From an uncultured Pelagibacteraceae bacterium (GTDB lineage Bacteria; Pseudomonadota; Alphaproteobacteria; Pelagibacterales; Pelagibacteraceae), in assembly GCA_902555655.1 (NCBI GenBank), contig CACDSX010000005.1, positions 1-58,141 on the forward strand: 58,141 bases of DNA, read 5' to 3'. The first letter of the stretch is position 1. Every line of letters starts with the position of its first letter. Below are positions 25,115-33,818 of this stretch, piece by piece. The position numbers and the translations under genes are program-made. The notes under the pieces were generated by a model. The model was not told the origin of the DNA. It worked only from the letters and a program-made list of their open reading frames with translations, and made no database searches.

Positions 25115-26572
25115 GTGAGTCAACAAAAGTTAAAAAAAACACTAATTAATTGGGACTTGGTCTCTGTAAATCCTAACGATAAAAATTGGGATTGGAAAGA
25201 TTTATTTTATTTTTGGGGCATAAATATTCAAAGCATTATAGGATTTTCACTTATTGCGTCTCTTTATTTTATATATGATTTAAATTCATTTGTTGTTTTT
25301 TTTGGAACGTTATTAGGGTCATTACTTGTATATTTTTTTTCAAATTTGATTGGTAAACCATCGCAATATTATGGTCTACCTTTTGTAGTTTTATTGAGAT
25401 CATCTTTAGGTTTCAATGGATCAAAATTTTTTGGTTTGTTCAGATGTTTAGTGGGAATTTTTATGTTTGGAATTCAAACATACTTTCTGTCAAAAGCAGT
25501 TGTCTATTTAATTAGAATAGGAATTTTTTCCTATAATTCCTCATTCCTTGATCAAGATATTTTTTTAACTTTTTTTTTAGGTTTAAATATTATTGATTGG
25601 TTTTCAATTACACTTGTAATTTTTGTTCAAGGTTTTTTATTTAGTGCTGGAATGATTTTAAATAAAAAATTAATAAAGTTTTCTGCTATTGCAGTTTATT
25701 TAGGAATGATTGTTTTCTTTTTTTCAATTTTATTAAGTGACGTAAAATTTACATCAAATGCATTTATAAAATCTTTTGATTATAGTAATTTTGTTGATAA
25801 GAATAATATTGCACCTTTAATTACTGTAACTGGTACAATTTTTGCATACTTTTCAATTATAATTTTAAGTTTTGGTGATTTTTCTCGTTACGTTAAAAAT
25901 GAGAATGAACTTAAAAAAGGAAATTTAAGTTTAATATTAAACTTGGTTATTTTCTCATTTTTTACATTATTTATTGTTACTGGAGCAGATGCTTTTTTAA
26001 AACAAGATCCTGAAAATTTGAATAGAATACTCACAAATCCTTCAGATATAATTGGTAAATTAGATAATTTACTAATTACAAATTTGGTTTTAATTTTTAT
26101 AATTATTGCTTCAGCATCAACTAACTTAATTGCAAACTTTATACCATCACAATATTCATTAATTAATTTTTCTCCTTCATCTCTTACTTTAAAAAGTTCT
26201 AGCATTATAATTGTGTTAATGGGTTTTTTAGTTGGAATTTTTTGGTTAACCTATTTAAGTCAAATTGGAATTTTGTCTTTTATAGATACTTTTAGCGCTC
26301 TATTTGGCCCACTATTTGGAATTATGATTTCTGATTTTTATTTAATAAGAAATAAGAATTTAATAAATAAAGATATTTATTCGTTAGAAAGTAATGGAGA
26401 GTATTTTTATTCTGGAGGGTGGCACATTAAGGGTGTTTATTCTTTAATTTTAGGTTTTGTATTTTCAGCATCAACTATTTGGAATTCTAATCTTATGTTT
26501 CTACATTCATATTCATGGATAATAGGTGCATTTGTTGCTGGTTTTACATATTATTTATTAGTAAAAAAATAA
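25115..26572 (+). CDS. NCS1-family permease (purine, pyrimidine, allantoin or thiamine type)
   Basis: 485 residues with a GTG start and about twelve membrane spans. The N-terminal segment NPNDKNWDWKDLFYFWGINI and the LPFVVLLRSSLGFNGSK stretch (about 88-104) match the NCS1 nucleobase:cation symporter pattern. The cytoplasmic loop FGDFSRYVKN (about 253-262) and the later GIMISDFYLIRNK are also typical. The ligand cannot be told from sequence. It sits 25 bases after dctM and 4 bases before an SDR gene, so the transporter and dehydrogenase could share a pathway. Confidence 0.85.
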   Translation: MSQQKLKKTLINWDLVSVNPNDKNWDWKDLFYFWGINIQSIIGFSLIASLYFIYDLNSFVVFFGTLLGSLLVYFFSNLIGKPSQYYGLPFVVLLRSSLGFNGSKFFGLFRCLVGIFMFGIQTYFLSKAVVYLIRIGIFSYNSSFLDQDIFLTFFLGLNIIDWFSITLVIFVQGFLFSAGMILNKKLIKFSAIAVYLGMIVFFFSILLSDVKFTSNAFIKSFDYSNFVDKNNIAPLITVTGTIFAYFSIIILSFGDFSRYVKNENELKKGNLSLILNLVIFSFFTLFIVTGADAFLKQDPENLNRILTNPSDIIGKLDNLLITNLVLIFIIIASASTNLIANFIPSQYSLINFSPSSLTLKSSSIIIVLMGFLVGIFWLTYLSQIGILSFIDTFSALFGPLFGIMISDFYLIRNKNLINKDIYSLESNGEYFYSGGWHIKGVYSLILGFVFSASTIWNSNLMFLHSYSWIIGAFVAGFTYYLLVKK

Positions 26573-26576
26573 AAAA

Positions 26577-27329
26577 ATGGACAAAATTAACTTTGATTTT
26601 AAAAATAGAACTGCTCTTGTTACTGGAGGAGCTCAAGGATTTGGTCTAGATATTGCTAAACGTTTTTTAAATTCAGGCGCTAATGTAATAATTTGGGACA
26701 TAGATCCTAAAATGACAGAAAAAGCTCAAAAGGATTTAGATAACGCAAATTTAAGCTCAAACATTGTTGATGTATCTAATTATAAAGAGGTTGAAAATTG
26801 TACAAAAGAAATAACAAAAAAAAAAAATATTGATATTTTAATCAACAATGCTGGAATAACAGGTCCCACAGCATCACTATGGGAATATGATGTAGAGAAA
26901 TGGAAAAAAGTTGTTGAAATTAACATAATGGGAACTTTTAACTGCTGCAGAACAATAGTGCCCAATATGATTAAAAATAACTATGGTAGAATTGTAAATG
27001 TTGCTTCAGTTGCTGGAAAAGATGGTAATGCTAATGCAAGCGCATATAGTGTTGGAAAAGCAGGAGCGATAGGTCTAACAAAATCTTTAGGTAAAGAACT
27101 TGCTGATAAAAATATAGCAGTAAATGCAATCACACCTGCTGGTGCTAATACTCGAATTTTGGACCAAATGACCAAAGAACATGTCCAAAGAATGCTTTCA
27201 AAGGTACCAAGAGGCAGATTTTTAGAGGTTGAAGAATTCACATCCTTAGTTTGTTGGCTTTCCTCAGAGGAGAATACTTTTTCAACTGCAGCTGTGTTTG
27301 ATATAAGTGGTGGTCGTTCGACTTATTAA
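26577..27329 (+). CDS. Short-chain dehydrogenase/reductase (FabG-like)
   Basis: 250 residues. TGGAQGFG (16-23) binds the cofactor; NNAG is at 90-93, and the catalytic residues are S144, Y157 and K161 (YSVGKAG). The C-terminal DISGGRSTY end is the usual GG-containing cofactor-side loop. The sequence is closest in feel to the 3-oxoacyl/aldose SDR group; no substrate is implied. It follows the NCS1 permease by 4 bases. Its TAA stop shares a TTAA with the convergent small gene. Confidence 0.9.
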   Translation: MDKINFDFKNRTALVTGGAQGFGLDIAKRFLNSGANVIIWDIDPKMTEKAQKDLDNANLSSNIVDVSNYKEVENCTKEITKKKNIDILINNAGITGPTASLWEYDVEKWKKVVEINIMGTFNCCRTIVPNMIKNNYGRIVNVASVAGKDGNANASAYSVGKAGAIGLTKSLGKELADKNIAVNAITPAGANTRILDQMTKEHVQRMLSKVPRGRFLEVEEFTSLVCWLSSEENTFSTAAVFDISGGRSTY

Positions 27330-27463
27330 CTTCGGGGCTTCTGCTCAACAATTTTAGTATTATTGACTTTAGCTCTACTAAACTTGACATCTTTGGACAT
27401 AACAGGTGCAAAAATCATAATTGACCAGTAAATAAGTAGAATAAAAATGGATATTGTCTTCAT
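27326..27463 (-). CDS. Small exported or membrane-anchored protein, 45 residues
   Basis: Starting at the internal ATG (complement of 27461-27463) gives a short hydrophobic leader (about 3-22) and a basic tail ending VEQKPRS. The upstream in-frame ATG at 27514 would bury the leader behind 17 polar residues, so the inner start is preferred. The stop codons of this gene and the SDR share the bases TTAA, the same stop-overlap seen at 30647-30650. No family is recognised. It could be a spurious frame, but the signal-like leader argues for a gene. Confidence 0.5.
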   Translation of the reverse strand: MKTISIFILLIYWSIMIFAPVMSKDVKFSRAKVNNTKIVEQKPRS

Positions 27464-27549
27464 ATTGTTTACATAGAACCAAATGTTGATTTTTGAATGT
27501 TTAAATTTTGTCAAAATAATGTATTAACAAATTCTTTTAAAAAATATTT

Positions 27550-28200
27550 ATGAAACTTGTATCTAAAATTTTAATAACTTTACTTATAGCTACCATCAAT
27601 TCTTTAGCAGATGAAATAAAGGTATTTGATTTTACTGAGATTGAGCTTTCTAAGTTAGAAGTAAGAAAGGTGAGGGGGGCAGATAATATAACTACATATA
27701 CTGTGGGAACCAATGAAAATGGGGCTTTTTTAAAATCGGTTGCTGATAATGCTGCCTCAGGTCTAGGTAAAGAAATCAAAATTGACTTAAACAAGACACC
27801 TTTCATAAATATTACATGGAAAATTGAGAAAGATTTATCTGGTATAAAAGAAAATACAAAAAAGGGACACGATTATGCGGCAAGAGTTTTTGTGATTAAA
27901 AAGACAGGAGCAACACCTTTATCAAATAGAGCAATAAATTATGTCTTTTCAAGCAATAATAATGTTGGAGCTAATTGGCCCAGTCCATACACTAAGAAAT
28001 CAATAGACAATGTTTTATCAAGCACAAAAAAAAACTTAAATGAGTGGATAACAGTAAAAGCAAACGTAAAAGAAGATTTTAAGAAATTTCACAATTTAGA
28101 CGTAAATGAATTAGACGGATTGGCTATTATGTCAGATACTGATAATTCAAAAATGAAATCTATCGCTTATTTCCAGAATATTTATTTTTCAGCAGATTAA
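27550..28200 (+). CDS. DUF3047-family exported protein
   Basis: 216 residues with a signal peptide (about 1-20, ending SLA). The remainder matches the DUF3047 pattern: an early beta stretch, ITWKIEKDL (about 93-101), GHDYAARVFVIKK (about 112-124), NYVFSS and, near the C-terminus, LDGLAIMSDTDNS followed by AYFQNIYF. The fold resembles a carbohydrate-binding jelly roll, but no activity is known for the family. It stands alone, with a 220-base upstream region that holds only the small leftward gene. Confidence 0.75.
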   Translation: MKLVSKILITLLIATINSLADEIKVFDFTEIELSKLEVRKVRGADNITTYTVGTNENGAFLKSVADNAASGLGKEIKIDLNKTPFINITWKIEKDLSGIKENTKKGHDYAARVFVIKKTGATPLSNRAINYVFSSNNNVGANWPSPYTKKSIDNVLSSTKKNLNEWITVKANVKEDFKKFHNLDVNELDGLAIMSDTDNSKMKSIAYFQNIYFSAD

Positions 28201-28249
28201 TCACTGATTTAGTCATTTAAGAAAAAAAGAGAGTGTGATACTAATTGAT

Positions 28250-28861
28250 ATGTTAGAAAGCAAAATCATCCCAATATTCCCAGTAAATATAACCATGAAT
28301 AATTTAGGAAGGAATTTTACAGAAAAAGAAAAAGAGTGTTTCTCTAAATATACAAAAGATGTCAAAAATGCAGTGAATAATTCTTTTTCATCTAATAATA
28401 AGGTTTTAGATGATCCAGAACTAAAAAATATTAAAAAATTTGTTTTAGAAAATCTGAATTTTTATTTAAAAAAGGTGATTAGCCCTAATTCACAAAATAA
28501 TGAACTTTATTTGACAGAGTCTTGGATAGCAAAAACAAACAAAGGTGAACATCACCATACTCATTCTCATGCAAATAGTATCTTAAGTGGAGTATTATAT
28601 TTAAATACTATTAATAAAGATGGAATAGTTTTATATAGCCCACACCGTCCTAGAATTGACATTTCTCGGGATAATAACACTAGAGATTATAACAATTTAA
28701 ATATTATAGTTAAAAATGGTGATTTAGTTTTATTTCCATCAACATTAATGCATTCTGTGAAAACAAACACCTCCGATGAGGAAAGAATTTCTTTAGCTTT
28801 TAATAGTTTTATTAAAGGGACTGTTAGCACTTCACCCTTGAATCAACTTAATTTGGAGTAA
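28250..28861 (+). CDS. Putative 2OG-Fe(II) oxygenase, TIGR02466 family
   Basis: 203 residues from the ATG at 28250. A GTG at 28235 in frame is closer to the AAAGAGAG purine run than is usual, so the ATG is preferred. The iron ligands can be read as the His cluster HHHTHSHANS with a following L-Y-L-N strand, and a later FPSTLMHSVKTN that supplies the distal His, in the order expected for the double-stranded beta helix. No substrate is known. It lies 5 bases before ybgC and may be co-transcribed with it. Confidence 0.72.
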   Translation: MLESKIIPIFPVNITMNNLGRNFTEKEKECFSKYTKDVKNAVNNSFSSNNKVLDDPELKNIKKFVLENLNFYLKKVISPNSQNNELYLTESWIAKTNKGEHHHTHSHANSILSGVLYLNTINKDGIVLYSPHRPRIDISRDNNTRDYNNLNIIVKNGDLVLFPSTLMHSVKTNTSDEERISLAFNSFIKGTVSTSPLNQLNLE

Positions 28862-28866
28862 GTATT

Positions 28867-29289
28867 ATGCATGAAAATTTCTTTCATAAATTGAAAGTTT
28901 ATTATGAGGATACTGACTCAGGTGGAGTAGTTTATTATGCAAATTATTTGAAATTTTTAGAAAGAGCAAGAACAGAAGCTTTATTTTCTATTGGATACAG
29001 TAATAAAAAAATTAAAGATAATTTTAAGTCTTTAATTATAGTTAAAGCTTGTAATATTGAATATAAAAAATCAGCTAATTTAGAAGACGAATTAACTGTA
29101 AGATCTTTTGTTAAATCCATCACAAAAACTTCTTTTTTCATGAATCAAATAATTACAAAAGCTGATGATATAATTGTTGAAGCCCAAGTTCATTTAGTTT
29201 TTGTTAATACTGATGGAAAGCCAGTTAAAATTCCAGATGAAATTTATTCTAAATTTAAACCTTATTTTTGTGACACTATTAAAACTTAG
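28867..29289 (+). CDS. ybgC: Acyl-CoA thioesterase of the YbgC hot-dog family
   Basis: 140 residues, normal length. The active-site segment YYEDTDSGGVVYYANYLKF (12-30) carries the catalytic Asp (D17) and the YANYLKFLERAR helix that marks YbgC. The family hydrolyses short acyl-CoAs and is usually next to tolQRAB-pal; here it is separate from any tol genes. The last 11 bases overlap the convergent uracil-DNA glycosylase gene. Confidence 0.92.
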   Translation: MHENFFHKLKVYYEDTDSGGVVYYANYLKFLERARTEALFSIGYSNKKIKDNFKSLIIVKACNIEYKKSANLEDELTVRSFVKSITKTSFFMNQIITKADDIIVEAQVHLVFVNTDGKPVKIPDEIYSKFKPYFCDTIKT

Positions 29290-29959
29290 CAATTTTTTTT
29301 GCTTTACGAAATAATTGATTAATCATTGAAGAAGTAATAACTTTAGTATTAACATTTCGAGGGCTTGGGTGATAACAAGCTATCAATATTCTACCATCTG
29401 GTAATAAATATTTTTTATTATGTTTAAAATAAATTTTTTGATTAATTTTAAATCTTTTTTTATATATTTTAAGACAATTATCAAAAGCAACTTTTCCAAG
29501 GGTTACAATAACTTTTAGATCTTTTAAATAATCAAGCTCTTTAACAAAATAACTTGAACATGATGTAAGTTCATTGTTCATGGGTTTATCACCTGGTGGT
29601 ACACATTTTAATATATTAGTTATATATGTAGATTTTAATATTAAACCATCTTTGATATTATTAGAGAAGTTTTGATTAGCTATTTTAACTGAATAAAGAC
29701 TTTTAAATAAAAAATCACCAGATTTATCTCCTGTAAATGCCCTTCCTGTTCTAGTACCTCCATGAGCTGCAGGAGCTAAACCAATAATCATAAGTCTAGC
29801 ATTTGTATCACCAAATCCAGTGACTGGCTTTCCCCAATATTTTTCATCTATATTTTGTTTCCTTTTTTCAATTGAAATTTTTTTTATAAAATTAGTTAAT
29901 CGGACACATTTTTTACAATTAACTATTGTTTTATTCAATTTTTTAAATTTAATATTCAT
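29279..29959 (-). CDS. Uracil-DNA glycosylase, family 5 (UDGb) type
   Basis: 226 residues. Removes uracil and related damaged bases from DNA. Four Cys (C15, C18, C119, C134) fit the [4Fe-4S] cluster of the family. The active-site motif is GLAPAAHGGTRTGRAFTGD (60-78), which has Ala-Pro-Ala-Ala where families 1 and 4 have polar catalytic residues; this is the mark of family 5. HPSPRNVNT (H197 onwards) is motif 2. Its start codon is only 2 bases from that of the divergent phosphatase gene. Confidence 0.92.
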   Translation of the reverse strand: MNIKFKKLNKTIVNCKKCVRLTNFIKKISIEKRKQNIDEKYWGKPVTGFGDTNARLMIIGLAPAAHGGTRTGRAFTGDKSGDFLFKSLYSVKIANQNFSNNIKDGLILKSTYITNILKCVPPGDKPMNNELTSCSSYFVKELDYLKDLKVIVTLGKVAFDNCLKIYKKRFKINQKIYFKHNKKYLLPDGRILIACYHPSPRNVNTKVITSSMINQLFRKAKKIAKF

Positions 29960-29961
29960 TA

Positions 29962-30519
29962 ATGAGATTATTAAACTTTATTTTAATTATATTTTTAATT
30001 TTAACAAATGGAATTAAAGCGGATACTGAATTTCAAGTTTTAAAAAATCTCAAAAATGGTGGTAATTTAATTTTTATAAGGCATGCTTATGCGCCTGGCG
30101 GAGGAGATCCAGATAATTTTGATATCAATGATTGCTCAACACAAAGAAATTTAAGTGTAAAAGGCAGAGAACAAGCAAAAAATATTGGAGATTATTTTAA
30201 AATAAATTTAATCCCAATTGATAAAGTTATATCAAGTGAGTGGTGCAGATGTAAAGAAACTGCAGAGATAGCATTTGAAAAATTTGAAACAAATAACTTT
30301 CTTAATTCATTCTTTAGTGAAAAATTTTCAAAAAATAGAACAAAGCAAATCAAAAATCTTAAAAAATATATAAATGAATGGGATGGTAAAAAGAATTTGG
30401 TTTTTGTTACACATTATGTGGTAATTTCTGAAGCACTAAATTATGCTCCTAGTTCTGGAGAAATCGTAATTTCTAATATAAGATTAAAAAAAATAGGCAA
30501 TATAGAAACAGAATATTAA
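29962..30519 (+). CDS. Exported histidine phosphatase (phosphoglycerate mutase-like fold)
   Basis: 185 residues with a signal peptide (1-20). The catalytic core FIRHAY has R40 and the phospho-acceptor H41. R96 (SSEWCRCKET) and H151 (VFVTHYVV) complete the phosphate pocket. The PGGGDPDNFD insert after RHA is typical of the bacterial periplasmic subgroup. The substrate is unknown; phosphate scavenging from organic phosphates is plausible. The start codon lies in CATTAATG, shared with the divergent glycosylase. Confidence 0.88.
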   Translation: MRLLNFILIIFLILTNGIKADTEFQVLKNLKNGGNLIFIRHAYAPGGGDPDNFDINDCSTQRNLSVKGREQAKNIGDYFKINLIPIDKVISSEWCRCKETAEIAFEKFETNNFLNSFFSEKFSKNRTKQIKNLKKYINEWDGKKNLVFVTHYVVISEALNYAPSSGEIVISNIRLKKIGNIETEY

Positions 30520-30524
30520 AGATT

Positions 30525-30650
30525 ATGTCATCAAAGAGAGCAATGAAACAAGCGCAAAAACAAGCTTACGCTAAGCATAGGAGTAATATTACTAACAGTC
30601 AGTTTGGAACAAGGAAAAAAAACTTTAAAAAAAATAAAAAAAAAAATTAA
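30525..30650 (+). CDS. Small very basic protein, 41 residues
   Basis: ATG at 30525, TAA at 30648. The product is rich in Lys, Arg, Gln and Asn, with KQAQKQAYAKHR in the middle and a poly-Lys/Asn tail. It begins 5 bases after the phosphatase stop and its stop shares TTAA with the convergent gene. Composition and length resemble small nucleic-acid or ribosome-associated proteins, but no family is recognised. The low GC makes Lys-rich chance frames common, so confidence is moderate. Confidence 0.5.
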   Translation: MSSKRAMKQAQKQAYAKHRSNITNSQFGTRKKNFKKNKKKN

Positions 30651-31069
30651 CTTTCTTCTTTAAACTTTTCTACTTTTTTACATGTTGATATTTTTGAAAT
30701 ACCTTCCTCATCATTAAGCACTGTTTTCAAAAAAATTTCTTGCTTACCTTTTTCAAAAAAAATTTGGGTATAAAATTGAGGATATCCATGTTTGTGAGTT
30801 AAAATTTTTCCATTTTCTTCATAGATATTTCTTACATAGGAATTAGATTTTTTAACACTTAAATCTGTTATTTTATATTTTTGATATGTTTTTTCTTTAT
30901 AAATATAGTTTCTAGTCATTATTAGTTCATTTAGATTTAGAATATATTCATTCTTTAAAAATTCATCTTGTTTATCATCACAAGCACTCATAATGATTAT
31001 TTCTGAATTTGAATTCTGAAAAGGAAAAATCATAAAAAAAAGAAAAAAAAGATATCTAATTTTTTTCAT
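30647..31069 (-). CDS. Small secreted protein, unknown function
   Basis: 140 residues from the ATG at 31069; the ATG at 31081 adds four residues. The signal peptide spans about 1-21 (FFLFFMIFPF core, then NSNSE). The mature protein of about 120 residues has two Cys (near 30 and 129) that could pair. GYPQFYTQIFFEKGKQE suggests a small beta barrel or lipocalin-like strand pattern, without a family match. Its start overlaps the stop of the 57-residue membrane protein (ATG within AAAAATTAG), so the two are coupled. Confidence 0.6.
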   Translation of the reverse strand: MKKIRYLFFLFFMIFPFQNSNSEIIIMSACDDKQDEFLKNEYILNLNELIMTRNYIYKEKTYQKYKITDLSVKKSNSYVRNIYEENGKILTHKHGYPQFYTQIFFEKGKQEIFLKTVLNDEEGISKISTCKKVEKFKEES

Positions 31070-31229
31070 TTTTTTCAGCAAAAAATATTCCTATTAGAAG
31101 TAAAGCTGTCCAACCTAACCCTAAAAGACCTTTTAAAATACTAGTATCCGCACTCCAAATTTTAAGAACTAAGGCTCCAAAAATAAGACCTATTATGTAG
31201 ACAATAATTACGATTGAAGTTTTACTCAT
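31056..31229 (-). CDS. Small membrane protein, 57 residues, two spans
   Basis: The ATG is the complement of 31227-31229 and the stop lies at 31056-31058. There are two hydrophobic segments (about 5-23 and 31-50) separated by KIWSADTSILK, and a charged EKNEKN tail. It overlaps the DUF1289 gene upstream by 4 bases and the next gene downstream by 14, so three leftward genes are linked. It is too short for standard ORF cut-offs. Function unknown. Confidence 0.7.
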   Translation of the reverse strand: MSKTSIVIIVYIIGLIFGALVLKIWSADTSILKGLLGLGWTALLLIGIFFAEKNEKN

Positions 31230-31474
31230 GTTTTTAAATTTTTTTTAAATAAAGAAATACCATTTTCAATTTTATATGTATAGGACTCTTCAAAACTTTC
31301 TAATTGCCAACCAGTTAATCTTTTTTTTATAATTTTGATATTTTCTTTTTTCCAATCATCGGTTGTATCTTCAAGTTTCCACATTTTTTTTTCATTATTA
31401 TTTCTCCCACATCCATAACAATATCCAGTACTTGGATCAGTTTTACAGATACTTATGCAGGGTGAAATAATCAT
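31226..31474 (-). CDS. DUF1289-domain protein
   Basis: 82 residues. The family pattern is complete: SPCISICKTDPSTGYCYGCGR (4-24) with four Cys in CxxxC...CxxC order, followed by the WKLEDTTDDWKKENI helix. The cysteines probably bind zinc or an Fe-S cluster. The family is found in many proteobacteria without a settled role. First gene of a three-gene leftward group. Confidence 0.88.
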   Translation of the reverse strand: MIISPCISICKTDPSTGYCYGCGRNNNEKKMWKLEDTTDDWKKENIKIIKKRLTGWQLESFEESYTYKIENGISLFKKNLKT

Positions 31475-31519
31475 CTTAATATTATAGAGGAAAATTAATA
31501 TAATTTACAATATTTGTCG

Positions 31520-31548
31520 TTGGACAAATAGTTTCAATCATATATAAA
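31520..31548 (+). promoter_or_regulatory. Promoter of tRNA-Leu(UAG)-tig
   Basis: -35 TTGGAC (31520-31525), a 17-base spacer and -10 TATAAA (31543-31548). The tRNA begins 14 bases after the -10. No other good promoter lies before tig, so it probably serves both. Confidence 0.65.
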
Positions 31549-31562
31549 ACCTCTAAATTTGT

Positions 31563-31647
31563 GGGGCGATGGCGGAATTGGTAGACGCGTCGGTCTTAGG
31601 AACCGATAGAGCAATCTGTGAAGGTTCGAGTCCTTTTCGCCCTACCA
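31563..31647 (+). tRNA. tRNA-Leu(UAG)
   Basis: Acceptor GGGGCGA pairs with TCGCCCT (one G-U), with discriminator A and encoded CCA. Anticodon loop CTTAGGA gives TAG. The leucine-type long variable arm and the GGTTCGAGTCC T arm are present. The trigger-factor ATG lies 10 bases after the CCA. Confidence 0.96.
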
Positions 31648-31657
31648 TTATAAACTT

Positions 31658-33085
31658 ATGAAAGTTACAGTAGAAAATAAAAAAGGTTTAAATAAAGATC
31701 TCAAGATATTTATAGATAAAAAAACTATGAATTCTTATATGAATGAAAAATATGAGGAAATTAAAGGCACTATAAACTTAAAAGGATTTAGACCAGGAAA
31801 AGTGCCGAGAGAAATATTGAAAAGACAATTCGGACAAGTTGTTTTTAGCGAAGTCTTAGATAAAGTTTTGAAAGAAACTTCCACAAAAGCTTTAGAAGAA
31901 AACAAAATTAAACCCGCAGGTCAGCCAAAGTTAGATCTTAAAACTTATGGTGAAGATAAAGATTTAGAATATATCTTATCTGTAACAGAATTGCCTAAAG
32001 TAGAAATCAAATCTATAGAAAATTTAAAATTTGATGAATATGCAGTTAATATAGATGAAAAGGAAACTGATAAAAGAATTAAAGAAATAGCAAAAAATCA
32101 ACCAAGTTTTAAAGATACTAAAGATGCTAAAGCTAAAAACGGCGATCTAGTTACATTTGATTATACAGCGACAGTTGATGAAAAATCTTTTAAAGGAAGC
32201 GAAGGTAAAAATACTCAACTAACATTGGGTAAAGATTTATTCTTAAAAGGTTTTGATAAACAATTAGTTGGAGTTAAAAATGGTGATGAAAAGGTAGTGG
32301 AAGCCACTCTTCCTGAAAATTTTCCAGAAAAGAATTTGGTAAATAAAAAAGCAAAATTTAATTGCAAAATCTTATCAGTAAAAATTCCTGAAGAAACTAA
32401 AATTGATGATGATTTTGCAAAAAATTTAGGTGCTAAGGATTTAAAAGATCTTAAATTATTGATAACGAAACAAATTAATGATGAATATAAAAACTCTCTT
32501 GATAGACTATCTAAAAATCAAATTTTAAAAGAAATTGAAAACTTTAAAGTAAGCGAAATTCCTGATAATTTAATGGAAGAAGAAATTAAGGTTCTTTCAC
32601 AAGGTATGTCAGAAGAAGATGCTAAAAAAAGTAGAAAAAATTTTGAGGAAATAGCTAAAAAAAGAATTAAAGTTGGTTTAATTTTAAATGAATTTGGTGA
32701 ACAGAACCAAATCAAAGTTACAGAACAAGAATTACAATCAGAAATTCAGAAACAAATTAGAATGATGCCAGGACAAGAAAAAATGGTTATGGATTTTTAT
32801 CAAAAGAACCCTTCCGCAGTAGCAAGTTTAAGAGGTACTGTTTATGAGGACAAAATTATTAATCTCATCAAAGAAAAAGCAAAATCAAACAAAAAAGAAA
32901 TTACTAAAGATGAAGCTGAAAAAATTTTAAAACAATCACAGAAAGAGCAGCTTGACCAAGAGCTTAAAGACCAAAGGAAACCTGAAAAAAAGGTAGAATC
33001 AAAAAAATCTATACCTAACAAAACAAAGCCAAAACCAGCAAAAACTAAATCAACAGTTAAAAAAAAAAAAGTTAGCAAAAAGTAA
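31658..33085 (+). CDS. tig: Trigger factor, ribosome-bound chaperone and prolyl isomerase
   Basis: 475 residues. The N-terminal ribosome-binding domain has the [17 protein letters not shown] signature (about 43-59). An FKBP-type PPIase domain occupies about 155-240 ([20 protein letters not shown]). The C-terminal chaperone arms follow, ending in an unusually long Lys/Pro-rich tail (about 430-475) that adds positive charge. The start is fixed by [11 protein letters not shown], which aligns with known family starts. It heads the tig-clpP-clpX-lon proteostasis cluster and probably shares a transcript with tRNA-Leu(UAG). Confidence 0.96.
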   Translation: MKVTVENKKGLNKDLKIFIDKKTMNSYMNEKYEEIKGTINLKGFRPGKVPREILKRQFGQVVFSEVLDKVLKETSTKALEENKIKPAGQPKLDLKTYGEDKDLEYILSVTELPKVEIKSIENLKFDEYAVNIDEKETDKRIKEIAKNQPSFKDTKDAKAKNGDLVTFDYTATVDEKSFKGSEGKNTQLTLGKDLFLKGFDKQLVGVKNGDEKVVEATLPENFPEKNLVNKKAKFNCKILSVKIPEETKIDDDFAKNLGAKDLKDLKLLITKQINDEYKNSLDRLSKNQILKEIENFKVSEIPDNLMEEEIKVLSQGMSEEDAKKSRKNFEEIAKKRIKVGLILNEFGEQNQIKVTEQELQSEIQKQIRMMPGQEKMVMDFYQKNPSAVASLRGTVYEDKIINLIKEKAKSNKKEITKDEAEKILKQSQKEQLDQELKDQRKPEKKVESKKSIPNKTKPKPAKTKSTVKKKKVSKK

Positions 33086-33117
33086 TCTCAAGTTGTATAA
33101 ATAAATCGAATCAACTT

Positions 33118-33729
33118 ATGACAAAGAATTTAACTGAATTTATGAGTAATCTTGTTCCAATGGTTGTTGAACAATCTAGTAAGGGTGAGCGAGCATATGA
33201 TATTTATTCAAGACTTTTAAAAGAAAGAATTATTTTTTTAACAGGTCAAATTAACGATACTGTTGCCTCTTTAGTTACAGCTCAACTTTTATTTTTGGAA
33301 GCTGAGGATCCAAAAAAAGAAATTTATTTGTATATTAATAGTCCAGGCGGTCTAGTAACTGCTGGTTTAGGAATTTATGATACAATGCAATATATCAAAC
33401 CTGATATTTCTACTTTGTGTATTGGTCAAGCTGCTTCAATGGGGTCTTTTCTACTTTCAGCTGGAACGAAGGGAAAAAGATTTTCATTACCAAATTCTAG
33501 AATAATGGTTCATCAACCTTCAGCAGGTTTTCAAGGACAAGCAACGGATATAGAAATTCATGCTAATGAAGTTTTGGCTTTAAAAAAAAGATTAAATGAA
33601 ATTTACTCAAAACACACAGGTAAATCTGTTGAAGAAATTAAATCAGCTTTAGAAAGAGATAATTTTATGACATCTGATACCGCAAAATCTTTTGGCTTAA
33701 TAGATGAAGTAGTAGAAAAAAGATCTTAA
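33118..33729 (+). CDS. clpP: ClpP protease subunit
   Basis: 203 residues. The serine protease triad is S107 (AASMGSFLL), H132 (MVHQPSAG) and D181 (ERDNFMT). A short N-terminal propeptide is likely, ending before LVPMVVEQ. It forms the tetradecameric chamber that works with ClpX, encoded 89 bases downstream. It is one gene after trigger factor, as in many proteobacteria. Confidence 0.97.
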   Translation: MTKNLTEFMSNLVPMVVEQSSKGERAYDIYSRLLKERIIFLTGQINDTVASLVTAQLLFLEAEDPKKEIYLYINSPGGLVTAGLGIYDTMQYIKPDISTLCIGQAASMGSFLLSAGTKGKRFSLPNSRIMVHQPSAGFQGQATDIEIHANEVLALKKRLNEIYSKHTGKSVEEIKSALERDNFMTSDTAKSFGLIDEVVEKRS

Positions 33730-33818
33730 AACACCATATATTGAATTGTTACTATTCTAAACTTGATAAGTATGAGTCACATATAATAAAGTAATAAAAT
33801 TGATTCGTTATAAATTTT

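Noticed and set aside
33760-33800. Heat-shock type promoter before clpX
   Set aside because: A TATAAT-like box exists, but the spacing to any TTGATA or CTTGA element (13 bases) fits neither sigma-70 nor the sigma-32 consensus -10.
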